A stretch of DNA of 64,000 bases from Cohnella cholangitidis (GCF_014107495.1 NZ_CP041969.1:2691501-2755500); one strand, 5' to 3'. Numbered from the stretch's first letter, positions 37,322 through 46,821 are shown. A program made the numbers and translations. Notes: a model not told the origin generated them from the letters alone.

Positions 37322-38063
37322 GCTTATCGACTCGCTTTCCTACGGGAACGCGCTGCGTGCCGCATCTCCCTTGTGGAAATGCGGCTTCGCGGCGATTTTG
37401 TTCCTGCTCGCTTACGTATCGCAACCTCCCGTACAACTGTTGATCGTCGCCTGGATGCTCTTTTGGATTATCGGACACGCGAAAATACCCGCCGTGCATG
37501 GATTGTTGCTGCTCGGAGGCTCCTGTCTGTTCTTCCTCGCCAGTCTCCCGGCGCTCGTCTTGGATTTACAAATGGGGAGCATTGCCTTGTCCGAGAAGGG
37601 CATAGCCTCAGCGGGCTTCTTATTCTGCCGGATGCTTGCCTGCCTATCCGTGATGTTCTTCCTTATCCTAACGACGCCCTTTCAGCAATTGTTACAGGTG
37701 ATGGCTAAGCTGAGGATCCCTTCTCTCGTGCTGGAGCTGATGCTGATTACGTATCGGTTTCTGTTTCTCTTCATGGACACCGCGCACGATATGTATGTGG
37801 CCCAGAAGGCGCGAGGGGGGCACTACGGATTCAAAAACAAGCTTAACGACATGGCGATCTTAATCGTTAGATTGTTTGTCAAGACGATGCACCGCTACAA
37901 GGGTTTATCGAACGGTTTGATCTCTAGAGGCTTTACCGACGAGATCCGCATGGCTCCCTACGAGGCCGAGCCGGTAACCTATCGTTATCGGCTCGAAACC
38001 GGAATCGGGCTTACTATTTTATTGCTGGCGGAATGTTGGCTGCGATGGAGGGAATATCAATAA
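37314..38063 (+). CDS. cbiQ: Cobalt ECF transporter T component CbiQ
   Basis: A 249-residue EcfT-type membrane protein. Several helices precede the coupling helix region with the A-R-G-type motif (YVAQKARGGHYGFKNK and LSNGLISRGFTDEIRM), which contacts the ATPases. Its last 31 bases overlap the CbiO frame. Confidence 0.93.
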   Translation: MLKLIDSLSYGNALRAASPLWKCGFAAILFLLAYVSQPPVQLLIVAWMLFWIIGHAKIPAVHGLLLLGGSCLFFLASLPALVLDLQMGSIALSEKGIASAGFLFCRMLACLSVMFFLILTTPFQQLLQVMAKLRIPSLVLELMLITYRFLFLFMDTAHDMYVAQKARGGHYGFKNKLNDMAILIVRLFVKTMHRYKGLSNGLISRGFTDEIRMAPYEAEPVTYRYRLETGIGLTILLLAECWLRWREYQ

Positions 38064-38893
38064 ATCCCATACTGGAAGTAGATCAGGTACGCTATAGCTA
38101 CCCCGGCACGAAAAAAGAAGCGCTGAGGGGTTTGAGCTTAGTCGTGCCCGAAGGCAGAAGAACCGCGATTTGCGGTCATAACGGCTCAGGCAAATCGACT
38201 CTATTCCTGCACGCCATCGGAATTCATCGTCCGGCCATCGGCAAGGTCAGTTGGAAAGGCCAACCGCTAGAGTATTCCTCAGGCCGGCTTCGCGAGCTGC
38301 GAAGGAAGATCGGGCTTGTGTTCCAGGACCCCGAGCAGCAATTGATTCTGAACACGCCGTATGAGGACATCTCCTACGGATTGCGCAATGCGGGGATTGC
38401 GGAGCCGGACATTCGGCGTCGTACCGAGCATATGCTATCCGCGATGGGTCTTGAGCAATGGGCGCAAACCCCCATGCATCAGCTGAGCCTCGGCATGAAG
38501 AAACGGATCGCCCTTGCCGGCGTGTTGGTACTGGAGCCCGAATTGCTCTTGCTAGACGAGCCGACCGCGTATTTGGATCGTCAATCCGAGCTTCAGCTCG
38601 TCGAAGAATTAAATCGGATCCATGCGCAAGGGATTACCGTCGCGATGGCTACCCACGACATGAACTTAGCCTATTCTTGGGCAGATTGGATACTCGTCCT
38701 CGACGGAGGCCGCTGCGTCATGGAAGGGACGCCTAACGAAGTGTTCGCGCAAGAACGAAGAATTCGATCGCTTGGGTTGGATTTGCCCATACTCTACGAG
38801 GTTTGGCATTCCCTGCCGGCATCTATCCGCCGGGATGCGACGCCTCCGCGGACGATTGATTCGCTTAAACGGCATTTGAGCTCCTTCTCGTAA
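38033..38893 (+). CDS. cbiO: Cobalt ECF transporter ATPase CbiO
   Basis: A 286-residue ABC ATPase: Walker A GHNGSGKST, Q-loop VFQDPEQQL, signature LSLGMKKRIALAG, Walker B LLLLDEPTAYLD and H-loop ATHDM. The FQDPEQQ sequence is typical of EcfA/CbiO. Starts at 38033 and 38045 are both ATG with weak ribosome sites, both inside cbiQ. It completes the cbiMNQO energy-coupling transporter. Confidence 0.94.
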   Translation: MLAAMEGISINPILEVDQVRYSYPGTKKEALRGLSLVVPEGRRTAICGHNGSGKSTLFLHAIGIHRPAIGKVSWKGQPLEYSSGRLRELRRKIGLVFQDPEQQLILNTPYEDISYGLRNAGIAEPDIRRRTEHMLSAMGLEQWAQTPMHQLSLGMKKRIALAGVLVLEPELLLLDEPTAYLDRQSELQLVEELNRIHAQGITVAMATHDMNLAYSWADWILVLDGGRCVMEGTPNEVFAQERRIRSLGLDLPILYEVWHSLPASIRRDATPPRTIDSLKRHLSSFS

Positions 38894-38929
38894 GAGGCTG
38901 TCTCTCGAGGTCTTGCCTTGCCAGGACCC

Positions 38930-38992
38930 GAGGGGCAGCTTCTTTCAATTGCCCCTTGAGGAACGAAGGCACTTTTTTGGCCTTCGTTCTTC
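38930..38992 (+). terminator. Hairpin cluster after cbiO
   Basis: GGGGCA/TGCCCC (38932-38955) is followed by a perfect 10-bp stem GAACGAAGGC (38961-38970) / GCCTTCGTTC (38980-38989), whose loop ACTTTTTTG holds the T-run. It may end the cbi transcript in an unusual arrangement. The adjacent 38900-38932 also has complementary GAGGTC/GGACCC-type segments. Confidence 0.5.
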
Positions 38993-39148
38993 ATGCGAGG
39001 CTGTTGCGGCTAGTAGCAACTACTAATCCAGTTATATTAATCCCATTCGCTTCTTCCTTGTCTAAAATTGCTTCCCTACGCTATGATCATAGTACAACGC
39101 TTACGGATAAAGACCAAGAGTGCTGCCGCAACGAATGGAGGCTTGTCT

Positions 39149-39820
39149 TTGTTCCGCATTATGATCGTCGAAGACGATGAGAGAATACGTTCGATCGTAG
39201 CCGATACGCTCCGCAAATGGCAGTTCAACGTCGCCGAAGTGACGGCATTCGATCAAGTGCTTGCCGAGTTCGAGCAAGCTCAGCCCCACTTGGTGCTGCT
39301 AGACATTAATCTGCCGGTATTCGACGGATATCATTGGTGCCAGCGAATCCGCGCCGTGTCCAAGGTACCGATTATTTTCCTATCCTCCCGAAATCAGAAC
39401 ATGGACGTCATCATGGCCATCAACATGGGCGGCGACGATTTCGTGCAGAAGCCGTTCGACTTGGACGTTCTCGTCGCCAAGGTCAACGCGCTCTTGCGCC
39501 GCAATTACACATACCAAGACGAGAATTTGCAGCTTGCTCACCGCGAGCTCGTCTTTAACTTGTCTAACTCCTCCGTGCAATACGGTTCTCGGACAACCGA
39601 GCTATCCCGCAATGAGTTTATCCTGCTGCAAGTCATGATGCGCAATATCGGCAAGATCATCTCCCGCGACGATCTCATGCAAGCCCTCTGGAACGATGAG
39701 CAATTCGTCGACGACAACACGTTAACCGTGAACGTCAATCGCCTGCGCCGCAAAATCGCCGCGCTCGGATACGAAGACTTTATCGCGACGCGCAAAGGAA
39801 TGGGGTACTTAATCGAATGA
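39149..39820 (+). CDS. OmpR-family response regulator of a Bce-type module (BceR-like)
   Basis: A 223-residue regulator from the TTG at 39149, chosen because GGAGG lies 7 bases before it; an upstream in-frame start lacks a ribosome site. The receiver has phospho-acceptor Asp in HLVLLDINLPVFDG and FVQKPFDLDVL. The winged helix ends the protein (DDNTLTVNVNRLRRKIAALGYEDFIATRKGMGYLIE). It overlaps the kinase start (ATGA), and the ABC transporter partner is convergent at 40893-43603. Confidence 0.9.
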   Translation: MFRIMIVEDDERIRSIVADTLRKWQFNVAEVTAFDQVLAEFEQAQPHLVLLDINLPVFDGYHWCQRIRAVSKVPIIFLSSRNQNMDVIMAINMGGDDFVQKPFDLDVLVAKVNALLRRNYTYQDENLQLAHRELVFNLSNSSVQYGSRTTELSRNEFILLQVMMRNIGKIISRDDLMQALWNDEQFVDDNTLTVNVNRLRRKIAALGYEDFIATRKGMGYLIE

Positions 39821-40815
39821 GATGGTGGCGCTTCCTAAAGTACGAGAAACCCTACCTCCTTCTGTTCCTGGCGGGTTTCCTTATCGTCATGGCCACGTTC
39901 TATACGGATCCCGCGATCGCATGGCAATGGGAAACCTTTTTCTATGCTCTAGTCCTAGTTCTAATCCTGCTGGCCGGATTCGTCATTCTCCGTTATTGGC
40001 GGAATCTCCAGGCCATTCGCCACATGCACCGCGAGGACGCCGAGAACCTTTCTCTCGAAGCCCATCATTATCACCGTATCTTGGAAGAGATGAGACAAGA
40101 GCATATTCGCGCCCTTAACGAGGTTCAAGCCAAGCAGAACGAGTATTACAACTTCATCGTAACGTGGTTTCACGAGATCAAAACTCCGATAGCCGTGCTG
40201 CGATTAATGCAGCAAACGGAAATGGATCGCAAAAGCCTGGACGAAGAAGTGTCCCGGATCGAACACTACGTGGATCAAGCGCTCTATTACGCCAAGCTGG
40301 ATAGCTTCAATCAAGATTATGAAATCCGAAACTGCGATTTGGAGCCGCTCGTCAAAAATCTCGTAAAGAGCCATTCCAAGACGTTCATCTCCCGTAAAAT
40401 CCGCATCCAGTTGGACTTGAAGTCCACGATCGTGCAAAGCGATTCCAAATGGCTGAATTATATCGTGAACCAGATTCTAACGAATAGCTTGAAATATACG
40501 GGAGACGACGGAGAAGTATCTATCGCGACCCGCGTCACTCCGCAAGAGAAATCGCTCGTCATACGGGACAACGGAATCGGAATCGATCCGAAGGATTTGC
40601 CGAGGATCTTCAATCGCGGATTCACGGGAACGAACGGGCGGTCCCATACGAAATCTACGGGAATGGGGTTGTATCTCGCGCAGGAACTATCGAACAAATT
40701 GGGACATTACATCACGTGCGAATCGGAAGTCGGGCAGTATACGGAGATGACCGTGCATTTTCCGAAAAACCACGATCCGTATATGAGCACGGTGAAGCCT
40801 TTTAAGGAACTTTGA
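39817..40815 (+). CDS. Intramembrane-sensing histidine kinase (BceS-like)
   Basis: A 332-residue kinase. Two adjacent membrane helices (about 12-32 and 38-60) have almost no outside loop, so it must take its signal from the transporter. The DHp has FIVTWFHEIKTPIAVLRLM with His119, and the ATPase domain has VNQILTNSLKYTGDDG, DNGIGIDPKDLP and GMGLYLAQELSNKLG. Its size and layout match BceS/GraS kinases that work with a BceAB-type transporter. Confidence 0.92.
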   Translation: MRWWRFLKYEKPYLLLFLAGFLIVMATFYTDPAIAWQWETFFYALVLVLILLAGFVILRYWRNLQAIRHMHREDAENLSLEAHHYHRILEEMRQEHIRALNEVQAKQNEYYNFIVTWFHEIKTPIAVLRLMQQTEMDRKSLDEEVSRIEHYVDQALYYAKLDSFNQDYEIRNCDLEPLVKNLVKSHSKTFISRKIRIQLDLKSTIVQSDSKWLNYIVNQILTNSLKYTGDDGEVSIATRVTPQEKSLVIRDNGIGIDPKDLPRIFNRGFTGTNGRSHTKSTGMGLYLAQELSNKLGHYITCESEVGQYTEMTVHFPKNHDPYMSTVKPFKEL

Positions 40816-40820
40816 CAAAG

Positions 40821-40865
40821 AACCCCCTTGTCATAGTCGCTTTTTGCGGCCATGACAAGGGGGTT
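40821..40865. terminator. Bidirectional terminator between bceS-like and bceB-like genes
   Basis: AACCCCCTTGTCAT (40821-40834) pairs with ATGACAAGGGGGTT (40852-40865): a 14-bp stem with a T-rich loop. The convergent arrangement suggests it works both ways. Confidence 0.8.
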
Positions 40866-40892
40866 TCGTAAACTGACGGGCGGTCCGACGCG

Positions 40893-42860
40893 TTATTGCC
40901 TTTGGTTAACGATCTTATAGTAAAGGTTCGCCGAGGACAGATAAAACAAGAAGTAAATTAAGAAATACACGATCATGATTCCCCATACCAGATCGTCTAA
41001 GCCGGGGAAATCCTGAACGGAATCCAATATGTAATACTTGATGATAAACCAACTATGCAGAATTCCGAGCAATAGAGGCGGAGAGAACACGAACAAAAGC
41101 TTCTTGCGAATGACTCGTTTCATTAACCGGCCATCCACGCCTATTTTCCCTAAGATAGCGTATTGCTGTTGTTCATCCGTCGCTTCCCGCAATTGCTTGA
41201 AGTAGATGACGCTAGCTAATGCGAAGACGGCGATCAGGGCAAGAAATCCGCTGGCGAACAGCAACAAGGAAGAACTTTCGATTTGAACCGAGTACACGTC
41301 CGCGAATGAAGAATAATAAGCGTCCGGCGTCTGGGCGACCAATCCATGAATTTCCTTGGATAACGATTCGGCGTTCTTGGCGTCGTCGATCTGATAGAGC
41401 TCGTAGGATCTCGTTGCGGCTTGCTCGTTTAATCTTTGATACGTTTCGTCCGAGATGATCAGGATGGCAGGCTTAATGATCATCGAATTAACGGGGTCGG
41501 TTCTCCAGCCCAACAGCGCGTAATCTTTTTTCTCCACCAATTGGAACGTCGTCGTTTCCGTAACCGTCTTCACCGTTATGTTAGGTTGAGCTCCGGACTC
41601 ATACGGCTTAGCAAGGTCCGATCCTTGCGCCAGGGAAACGGCCTCCGTCCCTTGCAGATCGACCTGCTGATCGGCGCCGCGGTAGATGACCATATCGTTA
41701 TACGCTTTTTCCGCGACCAAGAGAAGCTCGGGACTATAATAGGCCGGGTTTTCGAAAGCTTCGGCCAGCTCCGTCCGGGTATTTCCAACCAACGCTTCCA
41801 ATGTACGATGATCGTCTACCTTATGCCCGGAGCCCCGGATTAAACCATCGATCTTCTCGTTCATCGCGGGATCAAGAGATTCATAGGCAATATCATTAGG
41901 TAAATTCCGCCCTACGGCCTCGAACTGAACCTTGTAGTTAATGGCGACAAAACACGTTAATAAAATAATGACGGCGCTGAATAGCGAGATAAAAGTGAGA
42001 TTGAGAGTATTTCCTCTTACTTGAAACCGCAGCGAGGACGTCCATAACACCATGTTTCCTTCGTGATACTTTTTGCGCCGACTCATCATCTGCAGCAGCC
42101 AGCCCGTAAATTGACGGAAGAACAAATACGTTCCGCCTATAATCCCTATTGTGACCGCAATCATGCTCGAAGTGGCGTAATCCTGCCATAATACGGACTC
42201 TCTTCCGCGACTGATCACGACAAAGGCTGCGCTAAGCAACAGGATCGCCAAGATGGCCAACGCGCTAGACGGTTTGAACGCCTTCTCCGCCTTCATCTTC
42301 GCATGAAACAATTCAACGAGCTGCACGCGCCGAATCATGAAATGGCTATGGACGCTAATAATGACTGCGAGCAGCAAGAATAAGCCAATGGTAGAACCGA
42401 TCGCTTCTATCGGGAAAGAGAGCGAGATCGGCTGTTCATACTGCATCAGATTAATGAGTAACATGCCGAATAGCTTCGATAACAGTCCCCCGAGCAGAAT
42501 GCCCGCAACAAGCGAGATTGCGCCGATAAACAACGTTTCATAAAAAACCATCAACGTAATTTGCCGTTCTTTCAACCCGAGCAGCAAGTACATTCCGAAC
42601 TCTTTTTTCCTTTGCCTCATGAAGAACGAATTCGCGTAAAGAATGAAAAAGATAATGAACAGAAAGACGACGATAGACGCGATAATTACGCCATTCTGGA
42701 AATTCTGGCGGTTCTTGAGCGCATCCAGCAGATCCTCGTTGTACATAAGGGACGAGAACGTAAAGTGAATGATAACGCCCGTAATCATGGAGAACAAATA
42801 AATCGTATAGAGCCGGAAGTTACGCTGGACATTCCTTACCGTGAGATCGAGCAGGCTCAT
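40893..42860 (-). CDS. BceB-like ABC transporter permease (FtsX fold, peptide detoxification)
   Basis: A 655-residue permease. Its ten predicted membrane helices include FtsX-like regions (about 15-250 and 530-650) and the large extracellular loop (about 315-530), which in BceB-type proteins binds antimicrobial peptides or lipid-II cycle complexes. It overlaps the ATPase gene by 4 bases (stop/start coupling). Its kinase and regulator are encoded convergently just beyond. Confidence 0.9.
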   Translation of the reverse strand: MSLLDLTVRNVQRNFRLYTIYLFSMITGVIIHFTFSSLMYNEDLLDALKNRQNFQNGVIIASIVVFLFIIFFILYANSFFMRQRKKEFGMYLLLGLKERQITLMVFYETLFIGAISLVAGILLGGLLSKLFGMLLINLMQYEQPISLSFPIEAIGSTIGLFLLLAVIISVHSHFMIRRVQLVELFHAKMKAEKAFKPSSALAILAILLLSAAFVVISRGRESVLWQDYATSSMIAVTIGIIGGTYLFFRQFTGWLLQMMSRRKKYHEGNMVLWTSSLRFQVRGNTLNLTFISLFSAVIILLTCFVAINYKVQFEAVGRNLPNDIAYESLDPAMNEKIDGLIRGSGHKVDDHRTLEALVGNTRTELAEAFENPAYYSPELLLVAEKAYNDMVIYRGADQQVDLQGTEAVSLAQGSDLAKPYESGAQPNITVKTVTETTTFQLVEKKDYALLGWRTDPVNSMIIKPAILIISDETYQRLNEQAATRSYELYQIDDAKNAESLSKEIHGLVAQTPDAYYSSFADVYSVQIESSSLLLFASGFLALIAVFALASVIYFKQLREATDEQQQYAILGKIGVDGRLMKRVIRKKLLFVFSPPLLLGILHSWFIIKYYILDSVQDFPGLDDLVWGIMIVYFLIYFLFYLSSANLYYKIVNQRQ

Positions 42861-43603
42861 CGCGATTGGCCTCCCATGATGCTCTGGGTTTCCAAGATGC
42901 GGTCGTAGAACGCCTTCTGGCTCTGCTCTCCGGCATAGAGCTCGTTCACGATTCCTCCGTCGCGAAGGAAAATAACCCGCTTGCAGTAGCTAGCCGCGTA
43001 AATATCGTGAGTCACCATCAAGATCGTCGTCCGGAAAAGTTCGTTCAACTGAACCAATTGCTCCAACAACTGCGTCGCCGATCGCGAATCCAACGCGCCC
43101 GTCGGCTCGTCCGCGAAGACGATCGCCGGCTTGGTGACGATCGCGCGCGCCGACGCGGTCCGTTGCTTCTGACCGCCCGATATTTCGCTCGGGTATTTAT
43201 CGAGCAGCTCTTCGATATTGAGCGACTGCACGATCGGCAGCAACCGCCGCTCCATCTCTTCCGTCGCGAACTTGCGCAACGAGAGCGGCAGCAGAATGTT
43301 CTCCTTCACGGTTAACGTGTCCAGCAGGTTGTAGTCTTGGAAAATGAAGCCCATACGCTCTTGGCGAAATTGCCTTAGCGAACTTTTCTTCAAGTCCAGC
43401 AACGACTTCCCGTCCAGCCATACTTCTCCGCCAGACAACTGATCGATCGTGGACAACACGTTCATCAGCGTGGATTTACCGGAGCCCGAAGGCCCCATGA
43501 TCGCCGTAAATTCGCCCTCTGCAACCGTTAGATCGATATTTTTCAATATTAGCGTTTTCCCGTAGTTTTTGGATAAATTTTTCGTTTGAATGACCGTTTG
43601 CAT
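42857..43603 (-). CDS. BceA-like ABC transporter ATPase
   Basis: A 248-residue ATPase: Walker A GPSGSGKST, Q-loop FIFQDYNLLD, signature SGGQKQRTASARA, Walker B VFADEPTGALD and H-loop VTHD. The length and the DxR motif (ALDSRSATQLLEQL) match BceA/LolD-type. Upstream lies a 16-bp GTGAC/GTCAC palindrome at 43679-43694 that could be the regulator's box. Confidence 0.93.
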   Translation of the reverse strand: MQTVIQTKNLSKNYGKTLILKNIDLTVAEGEFTAIMGPSGSGKSTLMNVLSTIDQLSGGEVWLDGKSLLDLKKSSLRQFRQERMGFIFQDYNLLDTLTVKENILLPLSLRKFATEEMERRLLPIVQSLNIEELLDKYPSEISGGQKQRTASARAIVTKPAIVFADEPTGALDSRSATQLLEQLVQLNELFRTTILMVTHDIYAASYCKRVIFLRDGGIVNELYAGEQSQKAFYDRILETQSIMGGQSR

Positions 43604-43678
43604 CGAATGACCTCCTCTTCATGTTACCTACTATAGAACGGTTATCCATATCTAACCATCGAAGTAACGCGAAGTTGG

Positions 43679-43694
43679 GTGACGGTTTTGTCAC
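43679..43694 (-). promoter_or_regulatory. Candidate BceR-type operator upstream of the transporter genes
   Basis: GTGACGGTTTTGTCAC (perfect 5-base arms, 6-base spacer) sits about 76-91 bases before the ATPase start. BceR-family regulators bind inverted repeats of this size in front of their ABC genes. The promoter's -10 may be TATAGT near 43632. Confidence 0.5.
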
Positions 43695-43710
43695 ATACGC
43701 CGTACATAAA

Positions 43711-43747
43711 ATAACAAAAAACGTGTTAACTCTCCAGTTAACACGTT
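43711..43747 (-). terminator. Terminator of the TlpA-like gene
   Basis: An 11-bp perfect stem AACGTGTTAAC / GTTAACACGTT (43720-43747) is followed on the minus strand by TTTTTGTTATTTT. Confidence 0.9.
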
Positions 43748-43754
43748 TGTATTC

Positions 43755-44741
43755 TCATTGCCGCAAAGCCTTCTTCATACTCTCGTAGCTAATAGCCCCT
43801 AGATAACGTTCTTGAATGTTGCCCGAGGGATCGATGATGTAGGTGGTCGGATAAGCGGTGACCTTGTATTGCTTCAACACGTCGCCGGCTTCGTCCAATA
43901 CGATAGGGAAGCTGTAATCCATCTCGTCCGCGTACTGTTTCACGCGCTGACTGTTCCTCTCTTGGCTGGTCGCGTTAACGGATAGAATGACGACGTCTTG
44001 GTCTTTATATTTCTGATAGAGCTTCTCCACGTGCGGCATCTCCGTCCGGCATACCCGGCACCAAGTCGCCCAGAAGTTCATCAGCACGGTTTTGCCCCGG
44101 TAATCGGACAAGCTTACCGCGTTTCCGTTAAGATCGGTTAGGCGGAAATCCGGAGCAGCCTGATTGTCGCGGATACTCTTATTGTCGGCAGGATCGAGCA
44201 CGGTATACGCGATCATCGTCACGACAAGAGCGAGACCGAGTACCTGCCCGGCCCGCTTCAGCGAAGGACTCAGCAGCACGATCAATGCGGCAAGCGAAAC
44301 GAAAAGACCTAACAGGAGAAGTCCACCAGCGGAATCGGCAAAAAAGACATTCGCCGCGAGGATTCCCGTCGCCATGGCCGCCATCCAAGTAGCCGTAACC
44401 TCGACGCTCTGACGTATGCCTAGCCTTCTGTATTGGCGCAACCCGATATAAGCGCACGCGGCCACGGAAGCCAGATACATCCCTTTCGTCTCCCCGCTGA
44501 AGAACAGAAGGGACAGAGGGTGATCGATTACGCTTGCCGGATCAAAGAGAAAAAGACTGCCTTTCCAGACGGCCAACCAGACGAACACCGCGCTCCATGC
44601 GTCGGAAACGGTAGATTCCCGCTCCGGATGCCGCCTCTGACGGTACCTTACCGCAATAACGCCGATCATGCCTGCGACGATGAACTCCAGCAACTCCATG
44701 TTCAGCACGAAAGTGCCTACCTGAAGATTCGGCATAGCCAT
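43755..44741 (-). CDS. Membrane-anchored TlpA/ResA-like thiol-disulfide oxidoreductase
   Basis: A 328-residue protein. Residues about 1-185 contain several membrane helices with a layout resembling the core of prolipoprotein diacylglyceryl transferase-like membrane proteins. The extracellular C-terminal domain (about 195-328) is thioredoxin-like: active site WCRVC (Cys228, Cys231), cis-Pro in YPTTYIID. ResA/TlpA proteins reduce or maturate secreted thiols, for example in cytochrome c maturation. The electron source and partner are not indicated nearby. An AAAGGAGAGG ribosome site precedes the ATG. Confidence 0.85.
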   Translation of the reverse strand: MAMPNLQVGTFVLNMELLEFIVAGMIGVIAVRYRQRRHPERESTVSDAWSAVFVWLAVWKGSLFLFDPASVIDHPLSLLFFSGETKGMYLASVAACAYIGLRQYRRLGIRQSVEVTATWMAAMATGILAANVFFADSAGGLLLLGLFVSLAALIVLLSPSLKRAGQVLGLALVVTMIAYTVLDPADNKSIRDNQAAPDFRLTDLNGNAVSLSDYRGKTVLMNFWATWCRVCRTEMPHVEKLYQKYKDQDVVILSVNATSQERNSQRVKQYADEMDYSFPIVLDEAGDVLKQYKVTAYPTTYIIDPSGNIQERYLGAISYESMKKALRQ

Positions 44742-44759
44742 CGGAACCCTCTCCTTTAC

Positions 44760-45089
44760 TTACGCGATAGGCGTCCCGTTGTCCACCGGCGATTCCGGCT
44801 GCAGCAGCACGACATCTCCCTCTTCCGGAACGGCGCCGAGAACCAGCACTTCGGATTTGAATCCCGCGATGCGCCTCGGAGGAAAATTGACCACGGCCGC
44901 CACTTGCTTGCCAATCAAGGACTCGGGCGAGTATCTATTCGTAATCTGCGCGGATGAAGCGAGAATCCCGAGCGGCCCGAAATCGATCGAGAGCTTTATC
45001 GCGGGTTTCCTGGCTTCCGGGAACGGTTCGGCTTCCACGATCGTACCGATACGAATATCCAAAGCGGAAAAATCGTCTATCGTTGCCAT
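44760..45089 (-). CDS. csaA: tRNA-binding domain protein / export chaperone CsaA
   Basis: A 109-residue OB-fold protein: [76 protein letters not shown]. This is the full CsaA pattern. CsaA has been shown to bind tRNA and to have chaperone activity in protein export. It lies 18 bases upstream of the thioredoxin-like gene on the same strand. Length matches (about 110). Confidence 0.93.
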   Translation of the reverse strand: MATIDDFSALDIRIGTIVEAEPFPEARKPAIKLSIDFGPLGILASSAQITNRYSPESLIGKQVAAVVNFPPRRIAGFKSEVLVLGAVPEEGDVVLLQPESPVDNGTPIA

Positions 45090-45172
45090 ACTAATCTCCT
45101 TAATTTGCGGTATCGCATGTATAATATAGAAAAGCCTCTATCGGGCAACAGTGAAGAATGGAGATCCTTCTC

Positions 45173-45835
45173 ATGAAAAAATACGTCTTGCCGTCGCTCA
45201 TCCTGTTCACGGGCTTATTGTATATTTTCGTCATTCCCGCAGAGCCTCATGGCGTTAAGCTGCTGTTCAAGCTTATTCCCATGGCCTTGATTATCGCTTA
45301 CGCCTATCTTCGGATTCCGGCTTCTAGTAAGCGCTATCATTGGGTCGTTCTGGCCGGATTGTTCTTCTGCATGATGGGAGACGGATTGCTGGGCTGGTTT
45401 ATTATCGGTTTATCCGCCTTCCTCGTCGGACATCTGTTCTATATGACCGCCTTTTTCGGCAGGTGGCGGTTCTCGCTCTTGCGGTTCGCAACAATCCTGC
45501 CGATCGCCGCGTATGCCGTATTCATGAGCAATCGGCTTGTGGAAGCCTTAACGAACGATGACCAAACCCATTTCATTATCCCCGTTCTGGTGTATGTCAC
45601 CGTCATCTCGTTAATGGCATGGTCCGCCATCATGTCCGGGAATAGGCTGGCGATCGCCGGAAGCCTGCTGTTCGTCGTCTCGGATTCGGTCTTGTCTTGG
45701 AACATGTTCGTATCCGACGTGACCTACGCCGGACCGATCATCATGCTGACTTATTATTCCGCCCAATATTTAATCGCGCGCAGCCTTCAGACGGCTCCTA
45801 AGCCAACGGCTGCTCCCGCGACTATAGCGCAATAG
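45173..45835 (+). CDS. Lysoplasmalogenase-like membrane protein (YhhN family)
   Basis: A 220-residue protein from the ATG at 45173 (GGAG 9 bases upstream); an in-frame ATG at 45158 lacks a site. About eight membrane helices are predicted, with the family's polar motifs: FCMMGDGLLGWFIIGLSAFLVGHLFY and LLFVVSDSVLSWNMF. YhhN/TMEM86 proteins hydrolyse the vinyl-ether bond of lysoplasmalogens. Whether the organism makes plasmalogens is unknown. Confidence 0.85.
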   Translation: MKKYVLPSLILFTGLLYIFVIPAEPHGVKLLFKLIPMALIIAYAYLRIPASSKRYHWVVLAGLFFCMMGDGLLGWFIIGLSAFLVGHLFYMTAFFGRWRFSLLRFATILPIAAYAVFMSNRLVEALTNDDQTHFIIPVLVYVTVISLMAWSAIMSGNRLAIAGSLLFVVSDSVLSWNMFVSDVTYAGPIIMLTYYSAQYLIARSLQTAPKPTAAPATIAQ

Positions 45836-45846
45836 CCTCTGTTCGA

Positions 45847-46821
45847 TTAGGGCAATCGGTATATGGCGAACGGCTTGCCGTAACGGAACGGTTCGCTTAT
45901 CCCGTTCAACGCACCGGCGGTTTGCGAATCCAGTTCAAGATCTACGCTGCGTAAATTCTCGTCCAACTGCTCGGTGCGCGTAGCGCCCACGATAACGGTC
46001 GATACCGCCGGTCTGTCCATGAGCCAAGCCAACGAGAGAGCGCTAGGGGTAACGTTCCGCTCCGCCGCAAGCTTGCCGACTTGCTCGGATAGCTCCAGAT
46101 ACCGATCTTCCAGAAATCTGCCGAAGCTCGGGTCCGTGTTCGCTCTCGAACCTATCGGCTCCTTGTTCGACGCGCTATATTTGCCGCTTAAGATCCCGCC
46201 CGCAAGCGGAAAGTAAGGGATGATTCCCACCCCTTGATCCAGGCAAAGCGGGACAAGCTCGGCCTCCGGCGTGCGATCGGCCAGGGAATAGCTCGCTTGG
46301 GTAGCCGCATAACGGGCGAAACCTCTAAGCTCGCTGATCCCAAGCGCCTTCATTAACTCCCACGCGGCATAGTTGGATGCCCCGATGTAGCGGACCTTCC
46401 CCGAGCTGACCATATCATCCAAAGCTCGCAAAGTCTCCTCAAGCGGAGTATAGGGATCGAAGGTATGAATTTGATACAAGTCGACGTGATCCGTATTCAA
46501 CCGTTTAAGGCTCGCTTCCAGTTCCTGCTGCAGATGGTAGCGGGATGAGCCCCGCTCGTTGGGTCCTTTGCCCCGAGGCAGCCCCGCCTTGGTCGCCAAT
46601 ACCGCTTCGTGCCGCCTGCCGGCCAGAGCCAGTCCGATGATCCTCTCCGACTCGGTCCCCGCGTAAATATTAGCCGTATCTATAAAGTTAATCCCGTTAT
46701 CCAAGGCATGATGAACGATTCGAATGGACACGTCTTGATCTGCCCTTTTCCCGAATGCGTTGGTGCCCAAGCCTAATGCCGAGACTTCCAGCCCGCTGTT
46801 GCCGAGACGGCGATATCTCAT
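45847..46821 (-). CDS. Aldo/keto reductase
   Basis: A 324-residue NADPH-dependent TIM-barrel oxidoreductase. The catalytic tetrad is visible as Asp in NFIDTANIYAG with Tyr, Lys in AVLATKAGL and His in YQIHTFDPYTP. The NADPH-binding part has AWLMDRPAVSTVIVGATRTEQL. It resembles the YhdN/AKR11 group. It overlaps closely with the upstream rlmN-like gene (2-base gap), so both are likely in one transcript. Confidence 0.92.
   Translation of the reverse strand: MRYRRLGNSGLEVSALGLGTNAFGKRADQDVSIRIVHHALDNGINFIDTANIYAGTESERIIGLALAGRRHEAVLATKAGLPRGKGPNERGSSRYHLQQELEASLKRLNTDHVDLYQIHTFDPYTPLEETLRALDDMVSSGKVRYIGASNYAAWELMKALGISELRGFARYAATQASYSLADRTPEAELVPLCLDQGVGIIPYFPLAGGILSGKYSASNKEPIGSRANTDPSFGRFLEDRYLELSEQVGKLAAERNVTPSALSLAWLMDRPAVSTVIVGATRTEQLDENLRSVDLELDSQTAGALNGISEPFRYGKPFAIYRLP

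Noticed and set aside
43679..43694. Third Crp/Fnr site
   Set aside because: The arms are GTGAC/GTCAC without the outer TGTGA/TCACA match; the position before the Bce-type transporter fits a two-component box better.
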